From: Campylobacter sp. RM16192
Lineage (GTDB): Bacteria; Campylobacterota; Campylobacteria; Campylobacterales; Campylobacteraceae
Reading direction: 5' to 3'
Length of the DNA: 64,000 nt
NCBI RefSeq assembly: GCF_004803855.2
Contig: NZ_CP012552.1
Span: forward strand, 1-64,000
Part shown: positions 21,526 to 31,158 of the stretch, one piece after another
Layout: each line of letters starts with the position of its first letter
Position numbering within the stretch: position 1 is the first letter of the stretch
The notes under the pieces: generated by a model
Database searches by the model: none
What the model was told of the DNA's origin: nothing
The model's input: the letters and a program-made list of their open reading frames with translations, nothing else
Program-made: the position numbers and the translations under genes

Positions 21526-22062
21526 ATGTCACGTATAGGTAAACAGCCGATAGCTATTCCAAATGGACTAGATGTCAGCGTAGAAGGAAATTTGCTTAAA
21601 TTTAAAAAAGGCAATAATACAAAAGAACTTGACACAAAAGGTCATGTTGATGTTAAGGTAGAAAATGGCTCAATCGTATTTTCTCCTAAAGGCGAAGATA
21701 GACAAAGTAGAGCATACTGGGGCACATACAGAGCGCTAGCTAATAATATCGTTACAGGTCTTACGGACGGATTTATTCGTAAGCTTGAGATAAATGGTGT
21801 TGGATATAAAGCAGCGGCAAAAGGCAATGTGCTTGAGCTAACTCTTGGTTTTTCACACCCTGTAAATCACGAAGTTCCAAAAGGTGTTGAAGTAAGCGTA
21901 GAGAAAAATATCATCACAATTAAAGGCGATGATAAGCAAGTAGTAGGACAAATCGCAGCTCAAGTTAGAGGCTACCGCCCACCTGAGCCATACAAAGGCA
22001 AGGGTATTAAATACGTAGAAGAGCGTATTATCCGCAAAGCCGGTAAAACATCTAAGAAGTAA
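21526..22062 (+). CDS. rplF: 50S ribosomal protein L6
   Basis: L6 (178 aa) stabilises the factor-binding region. Both halves of the duplicated fold are present, with [18 protein letters not shown] near 150. A good AAAAAGGA site lies 5 bases before the ATG. It is the first gene after the spacer that divides the cluster. Confidence 0.97.
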   Translation: MSRIGKQPIAIPNGLDVSVEGNLLKFKKGNNTKELDTKGHVDVKVENGSIVFSPKGEDRQSRAYWGTYRALANNIVTGLTDGFIRKLEINGVGYKAAAKGNVLELTLGFSHPVNHEVPKGVEVSVEKNIITIKGDDKQVVGQIAAQVRGYRPPEPYKGKGIKYVEERIIRKAGKTSKK

Positions 22063-22072
22063 GGGATAGGCA

Positions 22073-22429
22073 ATGACAGCAAATGTATTAAAAAGAAAAT
22101 TGGCTCTTAGAATCAAGAGAAAAAAAAGAATCAGAGCAAAAATTTCTGGCACAACAACATTGCCAAGAGTTTCTATTTTTAAGTCAAATAGAACACTTTA
22201 CGTTCAAGCTATAGATGATGTTGCTGCGGTTACTATTGCGGCAGCTGACGGAAGAAAACTTGGTGTAAAAGCCAATAAAGATGGCGCAGCTGTTTTGGCA
22301 AAAGAATTTGCAAAAACATTAAAAGGCAAGGGAATAGAAGAGGCGATATTCGATAGAAACGGCTATTTGTATCACGGCGTTGTAGCGGCTTTTGCTGACG
22401 CTTTGAGAGAAAACGGCATAAAACTATAA
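22073..22429 (+). CDS. rplR: 50S ribosomal protein L18
   Basis: L18 (118 aa) binds 5S rRNA with L5. The [20 protein letters not shown] segment and the [18 protein letters not shown] end are standard. Confidence 0.96.
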   Translation: MTANVLKRKLALRIKRKKRIRAKISGTTTLPRVSIFKSNRTLYVQAIDDVAAVTIAAADGRKLGVKANKDGAAVLAKEFAKTLKGKGIEEAIFDRNGYLYHGVVAAFADALRENGIKL

Positions 22430-22444
22430 CCCAAAGGAAAATCG

Positions 22445-22888
22445 ATGGAAAAGTATAATAGAGAAGAATTTGAAGAAGTAATCGTCGATATCGGTCGGGT
22501 TACGAAAGTTGTTAAAGGTGGTCGTAGATTTAGATTTACTGCTCTTATAGTTGTTGGTAATAGAAACGGACTTGTAGGCTTTGGCTTTGGTAAAGCTAAA
22601 GAGGTTCCTGATGCCATTAGAAAAGCAGTTGATGATGCTTTCAAAAACATTATTAACGTTAAACTTAAAGGTTCAACTATTCCTCACGATATAGAGGTTA
22701 AATACAATGCAAGTAAAATTCTACTTCGCCCAGCAAGCGAAGGTACAGGTGTTATAGCCGGTGGTTCAACTCGCCCTATTCTAGAGCTTGCAGGTATTAA
22801 GGATATCTTGACAAAATCACTTGGCTCAAACAACTCTGCAAACGTTGTTCGCGCTACAATCAAAGCATTAAGTATGCTTAAAAGCTAA
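22445..22888 (+). CDS. rpsE: 30S ribosomal protein S5
   Basis: S5 (147 aa) guards translational accuracy. The domain [20 protein letters not shown] and the [15 protein letters not shown] segment are intact. It is followed by rplO after only 11 bases, with no rpmD between them. Confidence 0.97.
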   Translation: MEKYNREEFEEVIVDIGRVTKVVKGGRRFRFTALIVVGNRNGLVGFGFGKAKEVPDAIRKAVDDAFKNIINVKLKGSTIPHDIEVKYNASKILLRPASEGTGVIAGGSTRPILELAGIKDILTKSLGSNNSANVVRATIKALSMLKS

Positions 22889-22899
22889 GGAGAGGGAAC

Positions 22900-23301
22900 A
22901 TGGGACTTGAAAAATTAACTCCTGCTACCGGTTCAACTCGCGAAACTAAGAGATTAGGACGCGGTCAAGGTAGCGGTCAAGGTAAAACTGCAGGAAAAGG
23001 ACATAAGGGTCAAAGAGCTAGAAAAGGCTACAATGAAAAGAGAGGTTTTGAAGGTGGACAACAACCGCTTCAAAGACGTCTTCCTAAGGTAGGTTTTGCT
23101 TCTAAATTTGAAAAACCTTATGTTATCAACGTTGAGAAAATTACAGCGGTAAAAGAGCTTGGCGAAATTACAATCGCTTCAATCGCTACTGTTCATAAAA
23201 TTTCAAGAAGCGTTACAAAAATAAAACTAATTGGAGCGAGCGCAAAAACTCTTGTTTCAAAGATCAAAGACGAGAACGTTATCGTTAGCGGACGTGCATA
23301 A
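22900..23301 (+). CDS. rplO: 50S ribosomal protein L15
   Basis: L15 (133 aa) is a late 50S assembly protein. The glycine-rich N-terminal region ([20 protein letters not shown]) and the [15 protein letters not shown] core are present. Its last base is the first base of secY. Confidence 0.97.
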   Translation: MGLEKLTPATGSTRETKRLGRGQGSGQGKTAGKGHKGQRARKGYNEKRGFEGGQQPLQRRLPKVGFASKFEKPYVINVEKITAVKELGEITIASIATVHKISRSVTKIKLIGASAKTLVSKIKDENVIVSGRA

Positions 23302-24563
23302 TGAATAAAACATTGACCAACAAGATATTAATCACGTTGGCATTTTTGTTTGCTTACAGGATACTGGCCTATGTGCCGGTTCCTGGCGTTAATGCCGATG
23401 TAATTAAGGAGTTTTTTGATTCAAATAGCTCTAATGCATTAGGATTATTTAATATGTTTAGCGGTAAGGCCGCTGAAAGATTAAGCATAATATCGCTTGG
23501 TATTATGCCATACATTACAGCTTCCATTGTTATGGAGCTCTTAGCTGCTACATTCCCAAATTTAGGCAAGATGAAAAAAGATCGCGACGGTATGCAAAAG
23601 TATATGCAGATCATTCGCTATGCCACAATCGGCATAACAGTAGTTCAAGCAATCGGTGTTAGTATCGGACTTCAGGGCTTAAGTGGAAGAGGTGGTGAGC
23701 AGGCTATAATGCTAGATATGAATCTATTTATAGCTATTGCGGCAGCTTCAATGCTAGCAGGAACTATGATGCTTATGTGGATAGGCGAGCAGATAACCCA
23801 AAGAGGAATAGGAAACGGTATAAGTCTTATTATCTTTGCAGGTATCGTATCGGGAATCCCATCTGCTATTGGCGGAACTGTAAATCTTGTAAATACAGGC
23901 GAATTAAATTTCTTAGTTGTTATAGGAATTTTGCTTGTTATTTTGGCAACCGTAGGTATAGTTATCTTTGTTGAGATGGGCGAAAGACGTATCCCTGTCT
24001 CTTACTCCAGAAAAGTTGTAATGGAAAACCAAAATAAGCGTATAATGAACTACATCCCTATAAAAGTAAATTTAAGCGGTGTTATCCCGCCTATCTTTGC
24101 TAGTGCTATATTGATGTTTCCAAGTACGATTTTACAGGCAAGCACAAACAAATATATCCAGGCAATAAACGACTTTTTAAATCCGAACGGATACTTTTTT
24201 AACTTTTTAACATTCTTGCTTGTAGTGTTTTTTGCATATTTTTACGCTTCAATTGTATTTAACGCAAAAGATATTAGCGAAAATTTAAAAAGACAGGGTG
24301 GATTTATACCTGGAATTAGGCCTGGTGAGGGAACTGCAGGGTATCTAAATGAGATTGCATCGCGCTTGACATTCGGAGGTGCTATATATTTGGGACTTAT
24401 CTCAACTTTGCCTTGGGTTTTGGTTAAATTTATGGGTGTGCCTTTTTATTTCGGTGGAACATCAGTTTTGATTGTTGTTTCTGTTGCACTTGATACAATG
24501 AGAAGGATTGAGGCTCAAATTTATATGAACAAATACCAAACTCTAAGTGCGGTAGGCTTATAA
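23301..24563 (+). CDS. secY: Protein translocase subunit SecY
   Basis: SecY is the channel of the Sec translocon in the inner membrane. The 420-aa protein has ten hydrophobic segments. Conserved stretches include the plug/TM2 region (GIMPYITASIVMELL), the cytoplasmic loop GERRIPVSYSRK (near 227) and the RPGEGTAGYLN segment near 343. ATG overlaps the rplO stop (TAATG). Its presence next to ribosomal genes is conserved in bacteria. Confidence 0.97.
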   Translation: MNKTLTNKILITLAFLFAYRILAYVPVPGVNADVIKEFFDSNSSNALGLFNMFSGKAAERLSIISLGIMPYITASIVMELLAATFPNLGKMKKDRDGMQKYMQIIRYATIGITVVQAIGVSIGLQGLSGRGGEQAIMLDMNLFIAIAAASMLAGTMMLMWIGEQITQRGIGNGISLIIFAGIVSGIPSAIGGTVNLVNTGELNFLVVIGILLVILATVGIVIFVEMGERRIPVSYSRKVVMENQNKRIMNYIPIKVNLSGVIPPIFASAILMFPSTILQASTNKYIQAINDFLNPNGYFFNFLTFLLVVFFAYFYASIVFNAKDISENLKRQGGFIPGIRPGEGTAGYLNEIASRLTFGGAIYLGLISTLPWVLVKFMGVPFYFGGTSVLIVVSVALDTMRRIEAQIYMNKYQTLSAVGL

Positions 24564-24564
24564 A

Positions 24565-25323
24565 ATGGCGATTTCGCTTAAAAAACCGGCTGAAATTGAA
24601 AAGCTTCGAGCGGCAAATCAAATTGTCGCTCGCACGCTTGATTATGTTGAAGGTATCATAAAGCCGGGAATGTCACTTCTTGAGATTGATAAAATTTGCG
24701 ACGATATGATATGTGCTGCCGGCGCAAAGCCTGCTTTTAAAGGACTTTACGGCTTTCCAAATGCAGCCTGCATAAGTTTAAATGAGGTAGTTATACACGG
24801 CATTCCTAATAAAACAATTCTAAAAGAAGGCGATATAGTAGGTGTTGATATCGGCTCAAATTTAAACGGCTTTTTTGGTGACTCTGCTCGAACTTTTGCA
24901 GTTGGGCAAATTTCAAAAGAGGATGAAGCTCTGATAGCTTGTTCTAAAGATGCGCTTTATTTTGCGATTGACATCATAAGAGATGGAATGCATTTTAAAG
25001 AGCTTAGTTATGAGCTTGAGAAATTTATTCTTGCAAGAGGGTTTGTGCCGTTAAGAGGATTTTGCGGACACGGCATAGGTAAGCGCCCACATGAAGAGCC
25101 TGAAGTGCCAAACTATTTAGAGGGCAACAACCCAAAAGCTGGACCAAAGATTAAAAACGGAATGGTTTTTTGTATAGAGCCGATGATATGCCAAAAAGAC
25201 GGAACCCCGGTTATTGGAAGTGACAAATGGAAAGTAACTAGTAAGGATGGGTTAAGAACTAGCCACTATGAGCACTGTGTTGCTGTGATCAACGGAAGAG
25301 CTGAAATTTTAAGTAAAGCGTAA
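24565..25323 (+). CDS. map: Methionine aminopeptidase
   Basis: This type I methionine aminopeptidase (252 aa) removes the initiator Met. Metal ligands are visible in GVDIGS and FFGDSARTF, the His in GHGIGKRPHEEPEVP (near 168), the Glu in FCIEPM (near 204), and a final Glu in the HYEHCVAV segment. It takes the place often occupied by adk-map in other bacteria; adk is absent. A hairpin terminator follows. Confidence 0.96.
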   Translation: MAISLKKPAEIEKLRAANQIVARTLDYVEGIIKPGMSLLEIDKICDDMICAAGAKPAFKGLYGFPNAACISLNEVVIHGIPNKTILKEGDIVGVDIGSNLNGFFGDSARTFAVGQISKEDEALIACSKDALYFAIDIIRDGMHFKELSYELEKFILARGFVPLRGFCGHGIGKRPHEEPEVPNYLEGNNPKAGPKIKNGMVFCIEPMICQKDGTPVIGSDKWKVTSKDGLRTSHYEHCVAVINGRAEILSKA

Positions 25324-25338
25324 ATTTATCGCCTAAGT

Positions 25339-25379
25339 TTTTACAATTTACAAATCAAATTTGTGAATTGTAAAATTTT
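25339..25379 (+). terminator. Hairpin terminator after map
   Basis: A 10-bp outer stem (25339-25348 with 25366-25375), one mismatch, and a 6-bp inner stem (25350-25355 with 25359-25364) are followed by TTTTA. It separates map from infA. Confidence 0.7.
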
Positions 25380-25464
25380 AATTTGTGGTGAGTTAAAATT
25401 TTAAGTTATTTATGTTGCGATCCTGCAGCTGAATAAAGATCAAATTTATGAGAGGAGGTAAATA

Positions 25465-25683
25465 GTGGCAAAAGACGACGTCATAGAGATTGACGGCAAT
25501 GTTATAGAGGCTCTGCCTAATGCGACATTTAAAGTTGAGCTTGATAATAAGCATGTGATTTTATGTCATATCGCGGGCAAGATGAGAATGCACTATATCA
25601 AGATCATGCCCGGAGATCGCGTAAAAGTAGAACTCACGCCTTATAGTCTTGATAAAGGTAGAATAATTTATAGACATAAGTAA
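25465..25683 (+). CDS. infA: Translation initiation factor IF-1
   Basis: IF-1 (72 aa) occupies the 30S A site during initiation. The S1/OB-fold sequence ([38 protein letters not shown]) is typical. It starts with GTG at 25465, supported by an almost perfect Shine-Dalgarno AGGAGGT at 25453-25459, which may compensate for the weak start codon. Confidence 0.96.
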   Translation: MAKDDVIEIDGNVIEALPNATFKVELDNKHVILCHIAGKMRMHYIKIMPGDRVKVELTPYSLDKGRIIYRHK

Positions 25684-25840
25684 AACAAAAGCTGATTTTA
25701 GATAGAATCTAGCCTTTGCAACTAAGCTGTATGAAGAATTATTTTCAAAGCTACCACTTGTTTTGAAAATAGTTGGTTTAATAACTTCTTTAAACCTGAT
25801 GCAGCCCCCAAAAAGTGGAATAAATTTTTAGGAGACTGAG

Positions 25841-25954
25841 ATGAAAGTTCGTCCTTCTGTAAAGAAGATGTGTGACAAATGTAAAATTGTCAAGCGTAAA
25901 GGTATAGTTCGCATTATTTGCGAAAATCCAAAACATAAACAAAGACAAGGATAA
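25841..25954 (+). CDS. rpmJ: 50S ribosomal protein L36
   Basis: L36 is only 37 aa. It has the zinc-binding pattern as [11 protein letters not shown] plus the later Cys and His ([14 protein letters not shown]). AGGAGA precedes the ATG by about 5 bases. The 157-bp spacer before it contains an imperfect stem-loop (ATTTTCAA with TTGAAAAT, about 25740-25770) and no other recognised feature. Confidence 0.96.
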   Translation: MKVRPSVKKMCDKCKIVKRKGIVRIICENPKHKQRQG

Positions 25955-25957
25955 AGA

Positions 25958-26326
25958 ATGGCTCGTATTGCAGGTGTAGATTTACCGAAAAAAAAGAGAA
26001 TTGAGTATGGTCTAACTTACATTTATGGTATCGGCCTTCATAAATCAAGAGAGATTCTTACGGCTACTGGAATTTCTTATGACAAGAGAGTTCATGAGCT
26101 AACTGAAGATGAGGCTGCTGCTATTCGTAAAGAGATCCAAGAGAAACATGTGGTTGAAGGTGATCTTAGAAAGAGCGTTGCTATGGATATAAAAGCGCTT
26201 ATGGATCTTGGAAGCTATAGAGGTCTTCGCCATAGAAAGGGTCTTCCGGTGCGCGGTCAAAAGACTAAAACAAACGCTAGAACCAGAAAAGGCAAGCGTA
26301 AAACTGTTGGCTCTGCAACAAAATAA
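25958..26326 (+). CDS. rpsM: 30S ribosomal protein S13
   Basis: S13 (122 aa) links the 30S head to 50S and tRNA. It has the [10 protein letters not shown] start, a helix-two-turn-helix core, and the basic tail [20 protein letters not shown]. It starts 3 bases after rpmJ. Confidence 0.97.
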   Translation: MARIAGVDLPKKKRIEYGLTYIYGIGLHKSREILTATGISYDKRVHELTEDEAAAIRKEIQEKHVVEGDLRKSVAMDIKALMDLGSYRGLRHRKGLPVRGQKTKTNARTRKGKRKTVGSATK

Positions 26327-26335
26327 GGATAGATG

Positions 26336-26728
26336 ATGGCAAAAAGAAAGATAACTAAAAAGAAAGTAGTAAGAAAAAGTATTGCCAAAGGTGTTGTTTA
26401 TATCAGTGCGACTTTTAACAACACCATGGTAACAGTTACTGATGAGATGGGAAATGCTATAGCTTGGAGTAGCGCAGGTGGTTTAGGCTTTAAAGGAAGC
26501 AAAAAATCAACTCCATATGCAGCTCAACAAGCAGTAGAAGATGCTATTAATAAAGCAAAAGAGCACGGAATAAAAGAGGTGGGCATAAAAGTTCAGGGTC
26601 CAGGAAGCGGTAGAGAGACTGCTGTAAAAAGTGTAGGTGCAATAGAGGGCATTAAAGTTACATTCCTTAAAGATATAACTCCGCTTGCTCACAATGGTTG
26701 CAGACCACCAAAACGCCGCCGCGTATAA
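26336..26728 (+). CDS. rpsK: 30S ribosomal protein S11
   Basis: S11 (130 aa) contacts mRNA at the E site. The [20 protein letters not shown] and [15 protein letters not shown] segments are typical. Two adjacent ATG codons exist (26333 and 26336); the second gives the usual MAKRK start. Confidence 0.96.
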   Translation: MAKRKITKKKVVRKSIAKGVVYISATFNNTMVTVTDEMGNAIAWSSAGGLGFKGSKKSTPYAAQQAVEDAINKAKEHGIKEVGIKVQGPGSGRETAVKSVGAIEGIKVTFLKDITPLAHNGCRPPKRRRV

Positions 26729-26750
26729 TTAGAAAATTAGGAGAATTATT

Positions 26751-27377
26751 ATGGCAAGATATAGAGGGCCTGTTGAAAAATTAGAAAGACGTCTTGGTGT
26801 AAGCTTAGCACTTAAGGGAGAGAGAAGATTGGCTGGTAAATCAGCTGTTGAAAAACGCCCTTATGCTCCTGGACAACACGGACAAAGAAGAGCAAAGATT
26901 AGCGAATACGGACTTCAATTAAGAGAGAAACAAAAAGCTAAATTTATGTACGGAATTTCTGAAAAGCAATTTAGAAAGCTATTCCAAGAAGCAGCTAGAA
27001 GAGAAGGCAACACAGGTGCGCTTTTAGTTCAACTTCTTGAGCAAAGACTTGACAACGTAGTTTACAGAATGGGCTTTGCTACAACTCGCAGATTTGCTCG
27101 TCAGCTTGTAACTCACGGACATATTTTAGTAAACGGTAAAAAAGTTGATATCCCATCATACAGAGTTGATGCCGGCGCTAAAATCGAGATAGTAGAGAGG
27201 TCAAAAAACAACCCTCAAATAGTTCGCGCTATTGATCTCACAGCACAAACCGGAATCGTTTCTTGGGTTGATGTTGAAAAAGATAAAAAATTTGGAATTT
27301 TTACAAGAACACCAGAAAGAGAAGAGGTTGTCATTCCTGTTGAGGAAAGATTCATAGTAGAGCTTTATTCGAAATAA
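26751..27377 (+). CDS. rpsD: 30S ribosomal protein S4
   Basis: S4 (208 aa) nucleates 30S assembly. It has the [16 protein letters not shown] start, the [11 protein letters not shown] segment, and an S4 RNA-binding domain near 95-155 ([20 protein letters not shown]). It lacks the zinc-binding N-terminus. Confidence 0.97.
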   Translation: MARYRGPVEKLERRLGVSLALKGERRLAGKSAVEKRPYAPGQHGQRRAKISEYGLQLREKQKAKFMYGISEKQFRKLFQEAARREGNTGALLVQLLEQRLDNVVYRMGFATTRRFARQLVTHGHILVNGKKVDIPSYRVDAGAKIEIVERSKNNPQIVRAIDLTAQTGIVSWVDVEKDKKFGIFTRTPEREEVVIPVEERFIVELYSK

Positions 27378-27391
27378 TAAGGGGTGTAATA

Positions 27392-28408
27392 ATGAAAAAG
27401 ATTACTACATCAGCTTATATGCCTACCGAAATTTCGGTAGAGAGTATAAGCGAAAATGTTGCTAGAATAACAGCCTATCCATTTGAGACAGGTTATGCGG
27501 TGACTTTAGCTCACCCTCTTCGTCGTCTTCTTTATAGCAGCACCGTAGGATTTGCTGCTACAGGCGTTAAGATAGAGGGTGTTGCGCACGAGTTTGATTC
27601 TATGCGCGGTATGCTTGAAGATGTTGCTCAGTTCATTATAAATTTAAAGAATTTGCGCTTCAAGCTTAAAAATGACTCTGAAAAAGAGATTGTGGAGTAT
27701 TCTTTTAAAGGGCCAAAAGAGATAAGCGGTAAAGATCTTGGCAATGATTTGGTTGAGATTGTAAATCCTGATGCTTATTTGGCTACTATAAATGAAGATG
27801 CTGAGCTTAAATTTTCGATCATTATACAAAAAGGTATAGGTTATGTTCCTAGCGAAGAGATTCGTGAAGAGATGGAAGATGACTATATAGCTCTTGATGC
27901 TTTCTTTACGCCAGTAAAAAAGGCTGTGTATGAGTTGCAAAATGTTTTGGTTGAAGACAACCCAGATTATGAAAAGATAGTTTTTACAGTTACTACCGAT
28001 GGTCAGGTTGGTGCAATAGAAGCATTTAAGCATGCCATTGAGGCTATGTATCACCAAATGTCTGTATTTAAAGGCGTTTTGGATATTGATATCTCTGCAC
28101 AGACTAGTGGAGCTATGGCTTCAGGTGAGCATACTAAACTTCTTCAAAGTGTTGAAGATTTAAATTTAAGCGCTAGAAGCTTTAACTGCCTTGATAGAGC
28201 AGATGTTAGATTTATCGGTGAGCTTGCTTTAATGGATGAAAATGAGCTGAGAGATCTTAAAAATCTAGGTAAAAAATCTCTTGAAGAGATAAAAGCCGTA
28301 ATGGAAGAGATTGGATATCCTATCGGAGGCAATGCTTTAGGCAACGGTAAAGATCAGCTTAAAAAGAAGATTGCTGAGCTAAAATCACAAACCAGCCCAA
28401 AAGAATAA
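27392..28408 (+). CDS. rpoA: RNA polymerase alpha subunit
   Basis: Alpha (338 aa) dimerises to start polymerase assembly. The N-terminal domain holds the dimer motif ([19 protein letters not shown] near 31-49), and the C-terminal domain near 250-325 contains the helix-hairpin-helix that binds UP elements and activators ([19 protein letters not shown]). Order rpsD-rpoA-rplQ is the standard alpha operon. Confidence 0.97.
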   Translation: MKKITTSAYMPTEISVESISENVARITAYPFETGYAVTLAHPLRRLLYSSTVGFAATGVKIEGVAHEFDSMRGMLEDVAQFIINLKNLRFKLKNDSEKEIVEYSFKGPKEISGKDLGNDLVEIVNPDAYLATINEDAELKFSIIIQKGIGYVPSEEIREEMEDDYIALDAFFTPVKKAVYELQNVLVEDNPDYEKIVFTVTTDGQVGAIEAFKHAIEAMYHQMSVFKGVLDIDISAQTSGAMASGEHTKLLQSVEDLNLSARSFNCLDRADVRFIGELALMDENELRDLKNLGKKSLEEIKAVMEEIGYPIGGNALGNGKDQLKKKIAELKSQTSPKE

Positions 28409-28419
28409 AAGGACAATAA

Positions 28420-28776
28420 ATGAGACATAAACATGGTTATAGAAAATTAGGTAGAACGGCATCTCATCGTTCTGCATTGCTTAAAAATATGGCAATTGCG
28501 ATAATAAAAAGTGAAAAGATTGAGACCACTCTACCAAAAGCAAAAGAGCTTAGAAGCTATATCGAAAAGCTTATCACAAGAGCTAGAAAAGGCGATAGCA
28601 ACGCTCACAGAGCAGTTTTTGCAAGCCTTCAAGACAAAGAGACTACAAACAAGCTTGTTACCGAAGTAGCTCCTAAATTTGTAGGACGCAACGGCGGCTA
28701 TACAAGAATAGTAAAAACTCGCATTAGACGTGGCGATGCAGCTGAAATGGCTTATATAGAGCTAGTTAGCGAATAA
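28420..28776 (+). CDS. rplQ: 50S ribosomal protein L17
   Basis: L17 (118 aa) closes the ribosomal cluster. [20 protein letters not shown] is the conserved start, and [20 protein letters not shown] is near the C-terminus. An intrinsic terminator follows at once. Confidence 0.97.
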   Translation: MRHKHGYRKLGRTASHRSALLKNMAIAIIKSEKIETTLPKAKELRSYIEKLITRARKGDSNAHRAVFASLQDKETTNKLVTEVAPKFVGRNGGYTRIVKTRIRRGDAAEMAYIELVSE

Positions 28777-28781
28777 TTTTT

Positions 28782-28799
28782 AGAGAGCTTCGGCTCTCT
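28782..28799 (+). terminator. Terminator of the ribosomal cluster
   Basis: AGAGAGC and GCTCTCT close on a TTCG tetraloop, followed by TCTTTCT. It is compact and GC-rich relative to its surroundings. Confidence 0.88.
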
Positions 28800-28926
28800 T
28801 CTTTCTAATTCTTCATTTATAATTTTAATTTTTTAGCCTTTATTTTACGTAACTTTAAATTTCCAAAAGATACAATTTTAACTCTAATTATCAAAAATTT
28901 GATCTATAAATTTAACGAAAGAGCTT

Positions 28927-29538
28927 ATGAAAAAACTAGTTTGGTTAAACCCCATTGTAAAAAGCATTTATGATTTTGAATCCCTAAAGAAGCTTTTAGA
29001 AGATAAGGGTTTTAGTATCGTAGAGTGTAAAAAAGATCATGTTAAAAATGTTAAAACAGCCTACAAAAACCAGCTCAAATTTAAAAATTTAATCCTAGAT
29101 AGTCGCTGCCCTAGAGCTGTAAACTTTATAAGATCAAATTTCAAAGAGCATTCGAGTCAAATTTCAAAGCTAAATCCTATCCTCATAGAAAGTGCACTTG
29201 AACTTAGCGCAAATTTAAAGCACGACGAACATCTTTTTATAACTACCCCTTGCGAGGATTTAGCCAAGCTTGGCAGAGAGTTAAATTTGACTCAGACTAC
29301 ATTTTTAACTTGGAAAGATTTTAAAGAGCTAAACGAGATAAATTTGAGCACAAACAAAATAAATTTAAGCCCGATTCCCGTTGGTTTTTTTGAAAATTTG
29401 GGCATAAAAACTCTCAGTTTAAGCAGCGAAGAAAAGATACAAAACGCATTTTCTTATAAATTTAACGAGCTAAAAAACTATCAGATCATCGAGCTTTTGC
29501 ACTGCGAAAACGGCTGTCACAATGGAGACGGGCTTTGA
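28927..29538 (+). CDS. Small protein resembling the H-cluster region of [FeFe] hydrogenases
   Basis: The 203-aa protein is not a known transporter part. Its cysteines recall the three H-cluster motifs of [FeFe] hydrogenases in order: SRCPRAV near residue 58 (compare TSCCPAW), TTPCEDLAK near 100 (compare MPCTAKK), and LHCENGCHNGDG near 190-201 (compare ACPGGCINGGG). It is far shorter than an active enzyme and lacks ferredoxin-like domains, and the first motif has one Cys rather than two. It overlaps the permease gene by 4 bases and so belongs to the transporter operon. It could be a sensor or an iron-sulfur or substrate-handling protein. The relationship is inferred from motif order. Confidence 0.5.
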   Translation: MKKLVWLNPIVKSIYDFESLKKLLEDKGFSIVECKKDHVKNVKTAYKNQLKFKNLILDSRCPRAVNFIRSNFKEHSSQISKLNPILIESALELSANLKHDEHLFITTPCEDLAKLGRELNLTQTTFLTWKDFKELNEINLSTNKINLSPIPVGFFENLGIKTLSLSSEEKIQNAFSYKFNELKNYQIIELLHCENGCHNGDGL

Positions 29539-30281
29539 AGGAAATTTTTAAAAAGAGCATTTTGATCCTTGCTGTGTTTGCTATTTGGCACACTGTTTGC
29601 GAGCTTGAAATTTTTACGGCTTATATCCTGCCAAGTCCGATCGTCACCTTTAAAACTATGTTTAATATGACGCTAAGCGGCGAGTTGGTTACGCACACGC
29701 TCATTAGCTTTAAGCGCATTTTTACAGGCTACGCTCTTGCTTTTGCGCTGGCGCTTATTCTTGGTGGCATAGCGGTACTTCTGCCTAAGATCAGCGTTTA
29801 TTACGAGTGGATTTTGGAGTTTTTTAGAAACATTCCTCCGCTTAGCTTGATTGCGATTTTGGTGCTTTGGTTTGGCATTAACGAGGCTCCAAAGATAATC
29901 ATCATCATCCTTGCGTCGTTTTTCCCGATGTTTTTAAGCATTTCAAAAGGGCTAACGAACTGCGATATTAAGCTCATTGAAGTCGGTAAAATTTTTGGTT
30001 TTAGCAAATTTGAAATTTTTTACAAAATCATTCTAAAAAGCGCACTTAAAGACATTTTTGTCGGAATGCGTATCGGCTTTGGCTACGCTATGAGAGCCAT
30101 CATTGGAGCGGAGATGATCGCAGCCTCAAGCGGACTTGGCTATCTTATCCTTGACGCAGAAGAGCTTTCGCGCGCGGATAGGATATTTGTGGGTATATTT
30201 ACGATCGGAGTTTGTGGGGTGCTTATTGATCGGATATTTTTGTTTTTGATAGCCAAATTTAGAGTTTTGCGAGGCGAATAA
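29535..30281 (+). CDS. ABC transporter permease, NitT/TauT type
   Basis: The 248-aa membrane protein has about six hydrophobic segments and the inner-membrane coupling motif around EVGKIFGFSKFEIFYKIILK (near 150-170), followed by MRIGFGYAMRAIIGAEMI. This is the SsuC/TauC permease family. It partners the ATPase that starts on its last base. Substrate not determined. Confidence 0.88.
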   Translation: MKEIFKKSILILAVFAIWHTVCELEIFTAYILPSPIVTFKTMFNMTLSGELVTHTLISFKRIFTGYALAFALALILGGIAVLLPKISVYYEWILEFFRNIPPLSLIAILVLWFGINEAPKIIIIILASFFPMFLSISKGLTNCDIKLIEVGKIFGFSKFEIFYKIILKSALKDIFVGMRIGFGYAMRAIIGAEMIAASSGLGYLILDAEELSRADRIFVGIFTIGVCGVLIDRIFLFLIAKFRVLRGE

Positions 30282-30973
30282 TGATAGAAATCTCAAATTT
30301 ATCCAAGTATTTTTTCATCCACGGCAAGCGCCTTGACGTCATAAAAAATTTAAATTTAACCATCAAAAAAGATAAGATCACCGTCGTGCTTGGCAGGAGT
30401 GGTTGTGGTAAAACAACTCTTTTAAGGCTTATTGCCGGGCTTGAGAGCCTAAGTGCAGGCGAGATCAGGATCAAAAATGAAGCCAAAATCGGCTTTGTCT
30501 TTCAAGAAGCGCGCCTTATGCCGTTTTTAAACGTCTATGAAAATATCGTTTTTTCGCTCAAAAAGCATGAGATTAACGAGGCTAAAATTGATGATCTCAT
30601 ATCGATGATAGGGCTTAACGACTTTAAATTCGCCTCTCCTTCGCAGCTTTCAGGCGGCATGTCCTCTCGCGTCGCTCTTGCACGAGTGCTTGCGTATGAG
30701 GCGAATTTGATCCTTATGGATGAGCCTTTTGCGGCGCTTGATGCCTTTACGAGGGCCAGTATGCAAGCTGAAATTTTAAAGATACAAGCCGGCAAAACCA
30801 TCCTTTTTGTAACTCACAATATCGATGAAGCGCTATTTTTGGCAGACGAGATCATCTTGCTTGAAAAAGGCGGTATCAAATCAAGCTACGATCTATCAAA
30901 TTTAGCTAGGCCCAGAGACTTGCTTTGTGATGATGTGATAAGGCTAAAGCGCGAAATTTTAGCTCACATTTAG
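30281..30973 (+). CDS. ABC transporter ATP-binding protein, NitT/TauT type
   Basis: The 230-aa ATPase has Walker A GRSGCGKTT (38-46), a Q-loop as FVFQEARLMPF, the signature LSGGMSSRVALARVLA (with Met in place of the usual Gln) and Walker B LILMDEPFAALD. It resembles SsuB/TauB. Start overlaps the permease stop (TAATG). Confidence 0.9.
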   Translation: MIEISNLSKYFFIHGKRLDVIKNLNLTIKKDKITVVLGRSGCGKTTLLRLIAGLESLSAGEIRIKNEAKIGFVFQEARLMPFLNVYENIVFSLKKHEINEAKIDDLISMIGLNDFKFASPSQLSGGMSSRVALARVLAYEANLILMDEPFAALDAFTRASMQAEILKIQAGKTILFVTHNIDEALFLADEIILLEKGGIKSSYDLSNLARPRDLLCDDVIRLKREILAHI

Positions 30974-31124
30974 CGGTCTATCTCGCATTCTATTGCAAAC
31001 CGTACAATTTGTCGAGGTTTCTAAGATAGCTAGAACTTTTCTCTTTACTATTTAGTATGATTAAAATTTCTAAAAAAGTATTATGGCAATTGATAATTAA
31101 AACCAGAATGAAGCAAAAATTTTA

Positions 31125-31130
31125 TATAAT
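31125..31130 (+). promoter_or_regulatory. Candidate -10 element before the binding-protein gene
   Basis: A perfect TATAAT lies 28 bases before the binding-protein ATG, in the 185-bp gap after the ATPase gene. No good -35 is seen, as is common in Campylobacter. It would let the binding protein be made in excess of the membrane parts. Confidence 0.55.
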
Positions 31131-31158
31131 TTGGTTTTTAAATCAAAAAGGAGAAAAG

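Noticed and set aside
25684-25840. Possible thiamine-type riboswitch before rpmJ
   Set aside because: ACCTGATGCAG looks like part of a THI element, but the other conserved parts are missing and the downstream genes are ribosomal.
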